Of a DNA stretch of 64,000 nucleotides, positions 48,715 through 58,301 are shown one piece after another. Both the position numbers and the translations under genes were made by a program. The notes under the pieces were generated by a model. That model searched no databases. It saw only the letters and a list, made by a program, of their open reading frames with translations, and was not told the origin of the DNA. Origin of the DNA: Mytilus edulis (lineage: Eukaryota > Mollusca > Bivalvia > Mytilida > Mytilidae); the NCBI RefSeq assembly GCF_963676685.1, contig NC_092346.1, positions 79,933,821-79,997,820 on the forward strand, read 5' to 3'. Each line of letters starts with the position of its first letter. Positions within the stretch are counted from its first letter, which is position 1.

Positions 48715-51700
48715 AGTATTAATAGCGAAATAGCGAAAAACAAATATGTTTGTTATCTAATAAAGTATAATGATATATCAAAAGGCTCAAAGTGATGAAG
48801 GTCGTGGTTTCAAACTTTTACAAGGTGTGATTTTACTTTAAGTAGTTCACAATTACAACACTATAATTAATCTGCTATAAAATGAGAGACGAGAAAACAC
48901 AGGGTCAGTACAATCTTTCCGAGTATGTTGGCATATTGACGTGCTTTTATGGTAGTTACATTATGCATATTGAGTTTAGAGCTGAACGCAAATCATCCCT
49001 CAGCAAACAAAAGCATTGTTTAAAAATAGAACAGATAAATATGTATTTCCATACTTATCCTATGGAATATTATATATATATAAAGCTTATTTTCTTTTGC
49101 AGATGGACCTCCACCTACACCTCACTATGGTATTGTGTTGTTCATTTAACTTTTTATCATTTGTCGTGTAAAAAAAGAATCCAAATTTAACACTCATTTA
49201 AAAATGTAATTATATGAACGATGCGAGAGAAGCAATCAAGCTGCATTACTTTTTTTATCATATGATCATATCAATTTTTTTTTTAAATCACTCACGTTAT
49301 ATAAACAAATGATACCGATTCCTCGTATTCGCCTTACAACGCACTTTTTATACTATTTATTACCTTTCAAAGTAAACGCTTTTCAAAAAAGAAACGACAC
49401 CGGACTTCAGTATTATTTTAGTATTGCTTATGTGTGAGTGATATTATAGAAAATCAAGTCAGCTCAGAACCAGCGAAGTTACGTGACCTGATATTGTGAT
49501 AATTGTTCATAATACCGTTGCAAATCATTCTTTCAATATTAGCCTAGTTCAAAGCAGTCAATCGGTATATTACATTACTAATTAATATATTAAAACTGGC
49601 CCAACTGTGCTTAAACTGGTGTGACTGATATTGAATTGAAAACATCAACTAATATTAACCATACTTTTAATATTGCTATTTTGCACAATTAATAAGTGTT
49701 TTCATACGGATCCGCATTATATACTTCCTCCCGTAAGGACTGGCTATACGGACCAGATGTATCTACTTCCTATTATACGGCCTTGTCATACGGACCAGCC
49801 ATATGACCTGAGTATCTAATTAAATGGTTACAAACTTGTCGATTATGTATTGGCCCTGTATTGATTCTCAGTCAGCTGTATTGACACTCGGCCATACAGC
49901 CCTCGTGCCTTGAATCAAAACATGGACCAATACAAAATTAAAAATCTAATCTCACTATTGTATAAAATTACTGTTTAGAATATGCGAATATATTTTTATG
50001 ATATGATAAACTTGAGCATTAATCTATCAATCAAAACATTCTAAAATAGAACAAATGAAACTTAAATATGGCAATGTAACACCAACGTGTTGATACCATT
50101 TTCTTTTGCAGATGAGGGTCACCCTCCAGGACCACCTATGATAACTATGCTAGGTAATATGTAATTAAATTGCAGAGTTTTAATTATATAAAATAAGACA
50201 ATGCAACGTGATATTACATTTATTTCTAATTTGAATATTATGAATGATCATTCAATAGATGGTAATTTCATGGAGTCGCATTGGATGAAGCAGTGTATAT
50301 GTTTATCTATTTACCAGAAACATGCTATCTTTTTGGATGAGCTTTTAAAGATAATGCCTTTCACGCAAAAATATTTCAGTAACCAATAATAAAAAAGAAA
50401 ACAGCGATTCAAAATACAACTCTCTTCCTGAAATTCTAAAATAGTAAAACTCTTCAATTCTTTCACAATTATTTTACCAATAATGATGAATAAGTATGAT
50501 CTAGGATTCAAAATGGACATTTAAAAAAAGAGTTGTCAGTTTAACTTTTTAAAAACATGGTATGCTTAGTTTTTGGAAATAAGGCATGAAACAATATATT
50601 TTCCATACATATATAGCACTAAAACCAATCCGTGGCAGTGACAAACAAGGTGTGACGTCTTGGGTTCTAACAGGTTGAAGTGGATTTACAACGTACCGTG
50701 ACGAAAACGTACATGGTTTGTAATGGGGTGAGATACATGTACAAAGTACGAATTAAATAATTCGTGATAAACAACATACATCTTGTTGGATTTTGGTTTT
50801 TAGAAATAGCATAAATTTGTACCATTAGTTTTGCACCAGATGCGCATTGTGACAATAAATGTGTCTTCAGCAATAATTTTAAGTAAATCCTCGGAATACG
50901 TTTCGACTATTCGGATTTATTTTTCAGTACAAAAAGAATTACCAAAAAAGATAGATCATCCCGTCATCCCTACTGCTGGTATGTATTGTTTACCATATTC
51001 TAATGATATGTTTCCCCGCTACGATATATTATACTTTTCACCACCTTTCGATGTCATTTATTTCGCCTCGGTAAGTATTCTCCGCAACTTTCTGATGGTA
51101 TGTATTCTCCTCTAATACTTCTGATGGTATTAGTCTCCTACATCTTTTGACGGTATGTATTTTCCGCCACTTCCTGATGGTATGTTTTCCCCTACATCTT
51201 TTGATGGTATGTGTTCTCCGCCACTTCCTGGTGGAAGTTTTTCTCCTACATCTTTTGATGGGATGTACTCTCCGCCACTTCAATATGGTAGGTATTTCCC
51301 TACATCTTTTGATGGATATAGGAAGATGTGGTGTGAGTGGCAATGAGACAACTCTCCATCCAAATAACAATTTATAAAAGTAAACCATTATAGGTCAATT
51401 AGGGCTTCAACACGGAGTCTTGGCTCACATCGAACAAAAAGCTATAAAGAGCCCCAAAATTACTACTGTAAAATCATTCAAACGGAAAAACCAACGGTCT
51501 TATCTATATAAAAAACGAAAAACGAGAAACACGTATAAATTACATAAACAAACGATAACTACTGTACATCAGATTCATGACTTAGGACAGGTGCAAACAT
51601 TTGCAGCGGGACTAAACGTTTTAATGGTACCGAACCTTCTCCCTCTTTCTGAAACAATAGCATAACATCACAACATAGAAAACCACACGATAAAATATCA

Positions 51701-54700
51701 ATTGGAAGGCTTCACCCAATCAAAAAACGTAAATTAACACACTATGAACGAATAAATTTGATCTGTATGTATTATCCGCCACTTCCTGATGGTAGGTATT
51801 TCCCTACATCTTTTGATGATATGTTTTCTCCGCCACTTCCTGATGGTAGGTATTTCCCTACATCTTTTGATGGTATTATTCTCAGCCACTTCCTGATGGT
51901 ATGTATTCTCCGCCACTTCCTGATGATAGGTATTTTCCTTCATCTGTTGATGGTATGTCTTCTCCTACATCTGTTGATGGTATGTATTTTCCTACATCTT
52001 TTGATGGTATGTATTCTCTGCCTCTTCCTGATGGTATGTATTTTCTTACATCGTTTGACGTTATGTATTCCCCACCACATTATGATGGTATGCAATCTTT
52101 ATTATCTACTTATGTTCACCTTTCTTCACTTTCACCTGATAGTATGTTTTCTGTGAAATATCCTATTTCGTAATTATGCAATAACGTTTATAGATCCTGC
52201 ATAAAAAAAATTGTGTGTAAATGTACTTTTTAATAAACGGAGTCGAGCCAGAAAGATTCCCTGGTATTGAATCCTGTCATATCTCAGTTTAAACACAAAA
52301 TTTACATTATAAAATAAGAAAATTTAAATAAACGAAATATATTTTTATTCTATAATTTTCTCAAGAGGTTGTAAAACAGTTCAAAACAGTCAAATAATAA
52401 GACTTTGCTTTAAATTATTGAAATGCAAACGTACTTCATTAATTGAATTGTATCACTGTCCTTACATTTAATTTGTATTCTTAGCACAATTGTTATTTAT
52501 TTTATTATTTCTATAGACATATTATCTTAACCACATTATATACTATTACTTAAAATAAGTAATGTTATATTCGACGAAGTGGTGTTCATGTACATTGTAA
52601 TTGTTGGTATATTACTGCGATATTTGATGCCTTCTTGTGTACCTATACATAAAAGACACTTTTCTTACAAATTACCACTCTTACTAACCATTTGTACATA
52701 CGTATCTGTTTATCGTGACTAAATTTCTTATAAATTTTGTTCCTCCAGGTTGTGCATGCCCACCACAACTACCAGGGGAAAAAGGTACGTATATATGTTT
52801 TAGGCAACAATATAAATGGTAAATTGAATACCACTAAGGTTTCAACTCCATCCAGCAAATTTGATCAAGAGTGTGGCTCTTCTTTTTATGTCTGTAAAAA
52901 ACTGACAAATGTGTACAATTTTTATAATTATTATGGAATATGCATTATTTGTATACAAATATTGAAATTGAATGTCATTTTTTTCAGATACAGCTATACA
53001 AATGATCGTGCTGAAATTCATATTCGTTTATAAACAGTGATTTTTCAAAATATATAAATCATAGATACACATTTCATAATTATTGCAAGGAACTGCAGAC
53101 ATTTCTAGAAATCTAGAAATTGGAGAAGATATATCTTCAATAGACCTGTTTTTTTCAAAAATATGTTTTTTATAAGATGATATTCGATAGTGTAACACTT
53201 GACCTAAGCTCGTTAAGTAGCTTTACCTTCAGGGCTTTAGAACTTCTGTTTTCAGTATTTCTTATGAAGTTAACCCGAGAAAAGCGATTCTTAAACCCAC
53301 ATATAATAGGATATTATTTTCAAATTGTTGAAGAATCATAGGGCATTGTTGGAAGTTTTATATATTATGTTCATTCGCTTTTCAAAACCAAACACTACAA
53401 AAATCTAAATTCAAAGATTTTAATAAATATAAAAAATGCAGCAGTCAGTTCTTCATTTACTAAAATTAACTGATTTCAATCTATTGTACAGGTACGACAT
53501 TTGTGCATGCTTTGAAAGATATATATATATATATTTACGTAACGATGTCATATTTGTTACATATTATTCCTTCTTTTTATTATGAGAGAAGCAAACAATT
53601 ACAAAATTAGACATTACATCTAATAAAAATGTATGGTTAGGAAACCGTTCAATAAACATGTTTTTCTTGAATGTTTTTGATGCCTTGCAGTTCGTCGTTG
53701 TGTTTGTCCACCACCGCCACCCCCGGAAATACCGGAAAAAGAGCCTGAAAGAAGACGTATGTAAATAGTAAAATGTAGTTCATTGACATTATTATCATGG
53801 ATAGGCCATAGTTGCGAATAAAATATTTAAGAAAGAGCTTGTCAATCCAAATATTATGGGAAATAAATAATATCTATCATAAATACCGCCAGTAACCGAA
53901 TATATAAGACACTATCGTGCGAGAATTTTTATTCTTATAAGATCATTGACAGAGTGTATAATAATTATATAGATATAAGAAGGCTTGGTATGAGACAACT
54001 CTCCGTCAAAGTTACAAATTGTAAAAGTAAACCATGTACGGTCTTCAACACGAGGCTTTGGCTCACATTGAACAGCAAGCTATAAAGGGCCCCAAAAATG
54101 ACTGTTGTAAAAACATTCAAACAGAAAAGCCTACGGTCTAATCTATAGAACAAAGGCACGAAACGAGAACCACTTATGAACCATATCAACAAACGACAAC
54201 CACTAAACATCATGTGCCTGACTTAGGATGTGTGCAAACAAATGCAGCGGGTTTAAACGTTTAAATAGGTAACCATCTCTCAAACTCACCTAAAACACTA
54301 TTGTAACATTACAACATAGAAGACATACTATTAAATATCAATTGAAATGGCTTAACTCAATTAAAAGATATATTAACAAATACAAGTGAACATACACCGA
54401 ATAAATAAGATGCATGTATATTAATTTTTTTTACCGACTAACACTTTATTTATCACTTTGAACTATTCCGTCTGACTAAATTAAGAAAACATTAGTTTTT
54501 TGCTCAATTGTTTTTTCTCATATAAATTCATTTTAAATTGGTTTAATATAGCACTTTCATTTTACTTATTTCTGTTTAAAAACATATATTCGGCTCTTTA
54601 ATTGACCAGAATGATTACCTGCATATAGGCTTTATCCTATCGTTTCATACTGACTGCTTATTGTTTTGTTTTTTGCTTAAAAAGTTATAAATTGTGTTAC

Positions 54701-54779
54701 AGGATCGAGGTTGCAAAGCAGACGCTTAGAAGCAGCTATTAGAAATCTTGAAGCTGTACTCAATGAAGAAGGAAAGTAG
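34200..54779 (+). CDS. Secreted proline-rich protein made of phase-1 micro-exons
   Basis: Exons by GT-AG sites and frame: 34200-34262, 37065-37128, 38085-38141, 46235-46279, 46932-46964, 48162-48197, 49103-49129, 50112-50153, 50928-50978, 52749-52784, 53691-53756, 54703-54779; 198 residues. Exon 1 is a signal peptide (VVLVFIGVLCVTHA). Exon 2 is an acidic amphipathic helix (DQDEEKLIRDLLRESLS). Exons 3-9 encode Pro-rich pieces (PPTTLPPPTRPPT, DGPPPPTLPPPEIVY, and so on). Two exons add CxC-Pro motifs (GCACPP, RCVCPPPPPP). The last encodes a helical tail (RRLEAAIRNLEAVLNEEGK). All internal exon joins from exon 2 onward are phase 1, so exons can be skipped without breaking frame. Exons 6-8 duplicate 3-5. 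Function unknown; a matrix, byssal or defence role would be guesswork. Each exon rests on splice rules and phase fit, not on transcripts. Confidence 0.75.
34905..35100 (-). mobile_element. Tail-family-C retroelement fragment in intron 1
   Basis: The reverse complement of the tail seen at 30955-31170 (landmarks 'gtcacattcctgacttggtacaggcatttt' and 'ggtggattaaacctg'). Truncated and non-coding. Confidence 0.6.
35110..37060. other. Remainder of intron 1, nothing else supported
   Basis: AT-rich intronic sequence upstream of exon 2 (acceptor TTTTCAG at 37058-37064). No open frame, repeat or RNA fold that I can support. Confidence 0.4.
38460..38972 (-). pseudogene. Tc1/mariner-like transposase, C-terminal half
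   Basis: The minus strand encodes, across frameshifts, landmarks of the Tc1-like DDE transposase: DRFNGDGIVV, GNLNATRYRDEL, QDNARC, FMENNHIRVLLWPAMSPDL, then SSIKHLWD (family SPDLNPIEHLWD), IQRLIDLMRRR and a C-terminal GHTRY. Its N-terminal half lies 3.8 kb away at 42779-43326. The two halves are separated by the inserted Penelope-like element. Confidence 0.8.
39481..39540 (-). promoter_or_regulatory. SECIS-like hairpin of the Naiad-type element
   Basis: It begins about 57 bases after the TAA stop (39599-39597). Read on the minus strand: quartet strand TGAT at 39534-39531, upper helix GGTATGATAC (39530-39521) pairing with GGATTGTGCC (39503-39494) with nine of ten positions paired, and second quartet strand TGAT at 39493-39490. 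The apical loop begins TAAACCCC, so AA starts 12 bases after TGA. A lower CATAT/ATATG stem closes it. These are hallmarks of a eukaryotic SECIS, which directs selenocysteine insertion at UGA. Confidence 0.75.
39597..42606 (-). CDS. GIY-YIG endonuclease-reverse transcriptase with four in-frame TGA (candidate selenocysteine) codons
   Basis: From ATG 42606 the frame runs about 1,000 codons to TAA 39597. Residues 50-58 hold a CH....xLTC zinc-knuckle-like motif. GIQYVGETG (103-111) with KRTQEH is the GIY-YIG core. WLPKLHK (about 575) starts the RT, DFSTLYTTLPH (Asp 658) is motif A, and YLDDI (40241-40236) is motif C. In-frame TGA codons lie at 42444-42442 (residue 55), 42351-42349 (86), 42318-42316 (97) and 41043-41041 (522). 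No TAA or TAG occurs in this frame before the frameshift near 40375-40366, where GIPMGTN has become GIPM-V-D; one extra base there makes this copy defective. Known role of such proteins: target-primed reverse transcription of their own RNA. The selenocysteine reading is inferred from TGA positions and the downstream SECIS-like fold. Confidence 0.82.
42779..43326 (-). pseudogene. Tc1/mariner-like transposase, N-terminal half
   Basis: From ATG 43326 the minus strand reads MPSLRQNERERAIWMLAAGM, a helix-turn-helix region (FNVSRMTIARLKTRL), an RPRSGRLRET linker and, further on, FTDESNFNL, whose Asp is the first of the DDE triad. Several in-frame stops and frameshifts show it is dead. The sequence breaks off at about 42779, where the Penelope-like element begins, and continues at 38972. 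Terminal inverted repeats were not resolved. Confidence 0.8.
43620..44020 (+). repeat. Interspersed TTTTTCGAGTG motifs
   Basis: TTTCGAGTG or TATCGAGTA recurs at about 43653, 43677, 43697, 43989 and 44013 within 370 bases in an intron of the proline-rich gene. No inverted ends found. Confidence 0.4.
44781..44882. repeat. Imperfect 40-bp-arm hairpin
   Basis: Left arm 44781-44820 and right arm 44843-44882 are reverse complements with few differences (GATATCAACTCT/AGAGTTGATATC core). MITE-like, in the intron between exons 3 and 4 of the proline-rich gene. Confidence 0.8.
45484..45720. repeat. Array of palindromic TCTCGTAATTACGAGA units
   Basis: About ten variants of the self-complementary word CTCGTAATTACGAG or half of it, spaced 20-25 bases, fill 240 bases. 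Because each unit is itself a palindrome, the array can fold in many registers. It lies in the intron between exons 3 and 4 of the proline-rich gene. Confidence 0.9.
47230..47350 (-). mobile_element. Tail-family-C retroelement fragment
   Basis: The reverse complement of the tail at 30955-31170 ('ggacatcaactgtcatattcctgacttggtacatgcatttt'-like). Located between exons 5 and 6 of the proline-rich gene. Confidence 0.6.
48654..48714. repeat. (GAT)n microsatellite
   Basis: About eighteen consecutive GAT/ATG triplets with one interruption near the start, in the intron between exons 6 and 7 of the proline-rich gene. Length is likely to vary between individuals. Confidence 0.95.
50833..50875 (-). ncRNA. 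Degenerate type I hammerhead ribozyme motif
   Basis: The minus strand keeps CTGAAGA (a valid CUGANGA) and the stem III/stem I part GCGCATC-TGGTGC, but the required GAAA is replaced by ACAA, so it is expected to be inactive. Same repeat family as 27548-27590. Confidence 0.45.
50978..52110 (+). repeat. 27-bp minisatellite of donor-like GGTATGT units, interrupted by a retroelement tail
   Basis: About 22 units of 27 bases alternate between a CCGCCACTTCCTGAT type and a CCTACATCTTTTGAT type, most beginning GGTATGT or GGTAGGT. The array starts exactly at the donor of exon 9 (50978/50979) and resumes at about 51761 after an insertion. Translated in register, the units read nonapeptides such as GMYFPPLPD and GMFSPTSFD. 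Units of 26 and 29 bases break the frame (51110-51150 and near 51875). It may be a former repeat-coding exon or an intronic array grown from a splice donor. Confidence 0.85.
51315..51760 (-). mobile_element. Naiad-type element 3' tail fragment inserted in the minisatellite
   Basis: The reverse complement matches the tail of the second Penelope-like copy (58706-59135), including 'tagattagaccgttggttttcccgtttgaatg' variants and the terminal 'ctcattggcactcacacc'. 5'-truncated, with no coding part. Confidence 0.8.
53970..54380 (-). mobile_element. Naiad-type element 3' tail fragment
   Basis: Same tail as 51315-51760, same orientation, between exons 11 and 12 of the proline-rich gene. Shared landmarks include 'gagacaactctccgtca', 'gtaaaccatg' and 'tataaagggcccc'. 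Confidence 0.8.
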
Positions 54780-55349
54780 AAACTTATATGTTACGAAGTA
54801 GTAAGTACATAATATACTTGTATAGCTAATTTAGTATTTGTGTATTCGTCTCGTAAATGCAAACAGTTATTTTTGTATCTAGCTTTGGGGAGGAACTTAA
54901 GCTTTTTAAGGGGGTATAAGAATTTTTTAGTATTTATTTGACACATATAACCAAAAATCCGCTCACCACGATCTAAAATTTATTCAGATCGTGGTGAGGT
55001 CGCGGTATGAGCGGATGGAAATGTAAATTTTCGTTGTTTTCACGATGTTACTACGTCCTCATTGCGCTTCTACAAGGATCCCGCTACGATTATTCCACGT
55101 TCGTACAACGCCTTTTCTACGATTATCACGTTCTCACCGCGACCCAACTACGTTTCCACTACGACTATACCACGCTGATCACGATCGTAGTACGATTCTA
55201 GCAACCCACGGCCGTCCTCATCACGCTCTTCTTACAACCTGACTACGTTAATACTACGACCATCATTCTCATTGTCATTTTCATAATATAATATATAAAA
55301 AAGCTCCCTAGATTTTGTTTGTCTGTATGAAATTATCCGTTTGCTCTAA

Positions 55350-55570
55350 CGGCCCAATCATGCTTCTCGTTTTCATATAGATTAGACCGTTAGTTTTCCC
55401 GCTTAAATGGTTTTACACTAGTATTTTTTATGCCCTTTATAGCGTGCTAATCGGTGTAAGCCAAGGCTCCGTGTCGAAGGCCGTACCTTGACCTATAATG
55501 ATTTACTTTTATTAATTGTTACTTGGTTGGAGAGTTGTATCATTGGCACTCATACCACATCTTCCTTCAT
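55350..55570 (+). mobile_element. Naiad-type element 3' tail fragment nested in the foldback element
   Basis: Matches 58900-59125 ('tagattagaccgtta.ttttcccg', 'aggctccgtgtcgaaggccgtac', 'ggagagttgtatcattggcactcat'). Inserted between the inverted arms. Confidence 0.75.
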
Positions 55571-55864
55571 ATATTTACACATCTGCGTCATCCCTGCTTT
55601 CGTTCACTAAAATATCGTCATGTGAGCTTTATGAACCAGCAATAGGTTGTAATTTAGGTTGGATTGATCGGTCCGACATCTCTGCTCGATCAGGATTCGT
55701 TACTTTGCTCCCTCTAAATCTACATCTACCACCACGCCCACGTGTTCTAGCAGATTTTGGTGGCATGGCTGTATTGTTTCCGAGAAATCTACGTTTTAAT
55801 CAGAAATAGAAGGAAAGAAACACTTATTCATATCGAAGACGCTGTTGGCGTTATTGCTGAGAAC

Positions 55865-56155
55865 GAACTTAATGCTGAGTTCACACGTAATTCGAATCGC
55901 ATTAACTAAATTGAATTAGTTTAATTCGCATTCGAAACGTTTCACGTCCTAACGTCAATTCTAATTCGAATTACAATCCGCGTCAAATTCGCTTTACTGT
56001 CCAAACGACGTTAACTTTTAATTCGTATTTAAAAATTATTTAAGATAATTAGAATTACGAATTAAAAAAGAAGAGTGTGTGAACGCGTTTTGCAAATTCG
56101 ATTCGTATTCGATTCGAATTCAATTCGAATTAAATGTCCGCGTGAACGAGGCATA
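55865..56155. mobile_element. Small AATTCGAATT-rich MITE-like element
   Basis: The ends TGAGTTCACACGTAATTCGAAT and (reverse complement) TGCCTCGTTCACGCGGA...ATTCGAAT are imperfect inverted repeats. The interior is dense in ATTCGAAT palindromes. Nested in the foldback element. Confidence 0.5.
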
Positions 56156-56694
56156 AGATCGCAGTATGAACGTAGTATAATTGTGGTAAGAACGTGCTTT
56201 AATCGCAGTAGAAACGTGAAAAGATCGTGTTGCAATCTGATATTTCGCGGTATAGTCGTAGTGAGAACTTTGATGTGCATAGTAAGATCATGATAATTGT
56301 AGAAAAGGCGTGGTAAGAAAGTGGTATAATCGTAGCGGGATCCTTGTAAAAGCGCAATGAGGACGTTGTAACATATCGTGAAAACAATGAAAATGTACAT
56401 TTCCATGCCGCTCATGCCGCGACCTCACCACGATCTAAATAAGTTTTAGATCGCGGTGAGCGTGGTGCGATCGTGGTCTAGTAGGACTGGGGCTTTAGAT
56501 GCATTTGTTAAAAATATACAATGCTGATCAAAATAAATCAATATCAAGCTGTACGACTACATCACACAGTCTAAAATAATAGACCTTATTTTGGGATCTG
56601 CGACACTTGACCTAAGAATTTGCGACATAAAAGGTTCATAAAAGACCAAACTGAAAGAGTATGAGACTCAAATAGATGTTATTTGAATAAAATT

Positions 56695-58109
56695 ATGAAT
56701 ACGGTTGATATTCGAATATCTCATTTAGAAAACAATTCTGAAATTAATAATAGGAACCATGATATACCCATTTCTAGAATAAAAAACAAACTCAAGGTAC
56801 TCGCAGAGCGGTTTGTGTTCGTACCGGCAGACAAGGCAGCAAATAATGTAGTGGTGGTGTGACGCATATACTACACGAAAGTTCTTCAAAACGAAATTAT
56901 CAATTCCTCTACATTCAGGTCAGTGCGCACCACAGAGAGTCAAATCGTTAACAAGCATACCACTGCCACTGCCCAGCTTCAAGCATCTTCCGAACATTTG
57001 AAAGTCCCTACCATGTACTGGTTACCGAAATTACACAAAAAACCATTTAAATTCCGTTTCATCTCCGCTTCCAGTAAGTGTTCTACTACTAATCTATCAG
57101 TGCTTCTAACCACCTCCCTTACTACTATCAAAGAACTGGTTATTAACTTTTGTAATAAAGCTTATGAAAATAATGGTATTAATTATTTTTGGAGTGTTAA
57201 AAATTCTTTAGAGGTTTTAGATAAAATACATGCTTTCAATGGTCCTTACAATTCTGTTGACAGTTATGATTTTTCTACTCTGTACACTACACTTCCACAC
57301 AATCTTATAAAGAAAAAGTTTTTGTATTTGATAAAATGGTCTTTTGAAAAATCTCATTGTAATTTTATTTGCTGTAACTCGTTTAAGGCCTTTTTCTGTA
57401 ACGAAAAGGGAAAGTATGCTAGATACATTTGGTTGATACATTCAAAAATACCTACCGTTATCTGGATGATATTTTTTCGTTGAATAATCCAGAGTTCTCT
57501 AAATATACTTCAGAAATTTACCCAAACGAACTTACTTTAACTAAATCTAACATAAACAGTAACAGTTGTCCTTTTCTAGATTTAGACATTTCAATTTCAA
57601 ACGGGAAACTTCACACTAAAATTTACGACAAAAGAGACGATTTTTCATTTCCTATTGTTAATTTTCCTTTTTTAGACGGCGATGTGCCTTTGGCTCCATC
57701 ATACGGTGTTTATATATCGCAACTCGTTCGGTTTGCCCGTGTGTGTTCTGATGTCATAGATTTTAACGAACGTAATCAATGCATCACTGGTAAATTGTTG
57801 TGTCAGGGATTTCGATACCATAAATTACTTAAAACTTTTACTAAATTCTTTCATAGATACAAAGATTTGATTAGTAAATTTGGCTATACCTGTAGAAAGC
57901 TTATTAAAAATGGTATTTCACATCCTAAATTTTATGGTAATATTGTACTTAAAGCGAGGAAATCACTATGTGATCCTTGTAAACTCATCGAACCTTTAAA
58001 CAAACTTATAAGTAAGGGTTATCGTACCGATATTGTAATAAGATCTCTGAATATAGTTCACATTGGCACTAATATTGATATTGTCATTAGCAAATTAAAA
58101 CATAACTAA
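56695..58109 (+). pseudogene. Reverse transcriptase remnant with shared in-frame TGA and motif-B deletion
   Basis: The frame reads KIMNTVDIRI, RFVFVPADKAANNVVVV, TGA at 56860-56862, then RIYYTKVLQNE, WLPKLHKKPFKFRF and motif A (DFSTLYTTLPH). After KGKYA it jumps to VDTFKNTYRYLDDIFSLNN (motif C) in another frame. About 90 residues, including the GIPMGTNCAPL motif B seen in relatives, are deleted. The C-terminal part then stays open to TAA 58107-58109 and ends with no further domain, like the long copy. The TGA is at the same codon as TGA 41043-41041 in the long copy. Confidence 0.85.
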
Positions 58110-58243
58110 ATTTTATTATCTTTTGAGGCGAGATGTATAGAGACACAGACACGTTAACTTTTATTTCTATAGAAGTCGCTCTTCACTATACTACTACCTG
58201 TCGATACATTTATTTTTGGCATTGCACAAGTCATGTCTTCTTT

Positions 58244-58301
58244 GACTATTAATGACGTTAAAATACTAAATCCCTGTGATGTGTTTTAGTCGATTTTAGT
58301 C
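58244..58301 (+). promoter_or_regulatory. SECIS-like hairpin of the second Naiad-type element
   Basis: Located 135 bases after the stop. Lower stem GACTA..AA (58244-58252) pairs with TTTAGTC (58295-58301). Quartet strands are TGAC (58253-58256) and CGAT (58291-58294). Upper helix GTTAAAATAC (58257-58266) pairs over all ten positions with GTGTTTTAGT (58281-58290), counting G-U. The apical loop TAAATCCCTGTGAT has AA 12 bases after TGA. The layout is the same as the hairpin at 39481-39540, with different but still pairing bases. Confidence 0.78.

Larger units (their letters stand above)
54959..56465. mobile_element. Foldback element with about 300-bp inverted arms
   Basis: The left arm (54959-55260) begins CCGCTCACCACGATCTAAAA and includes GAGGTCGCGG, TCATTGCGCTTxTACAAGGATCCCGCTACGATTAT and CGCCTTTTCTAC. 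The right arm (56160-56465) is the reverse complement in the same order. The arms consist largely of CTACGA/CACGATC words. The interior holds a retroelement tail (55350-55570) and a smaller AATTCGAATT-rich element (55865-56155). It lies in the 3' UTR intron of the proline-rich gene. Confidence 0.75.

Noticed and set aside
51038-51388. 116-codon minus-strand frame of Lys/Arg-rich repeats
   Set aside because: It is the antisense of the 27-bp minisatellite; the periodic translation is a product of the repeat.
56662-56664. A further upstream TGA in the second PLE copy as another selenocysteine
   Set aside because: It lies where homology to the long copy has nearly faded, and the aligned residue there is Leu, not Cys.
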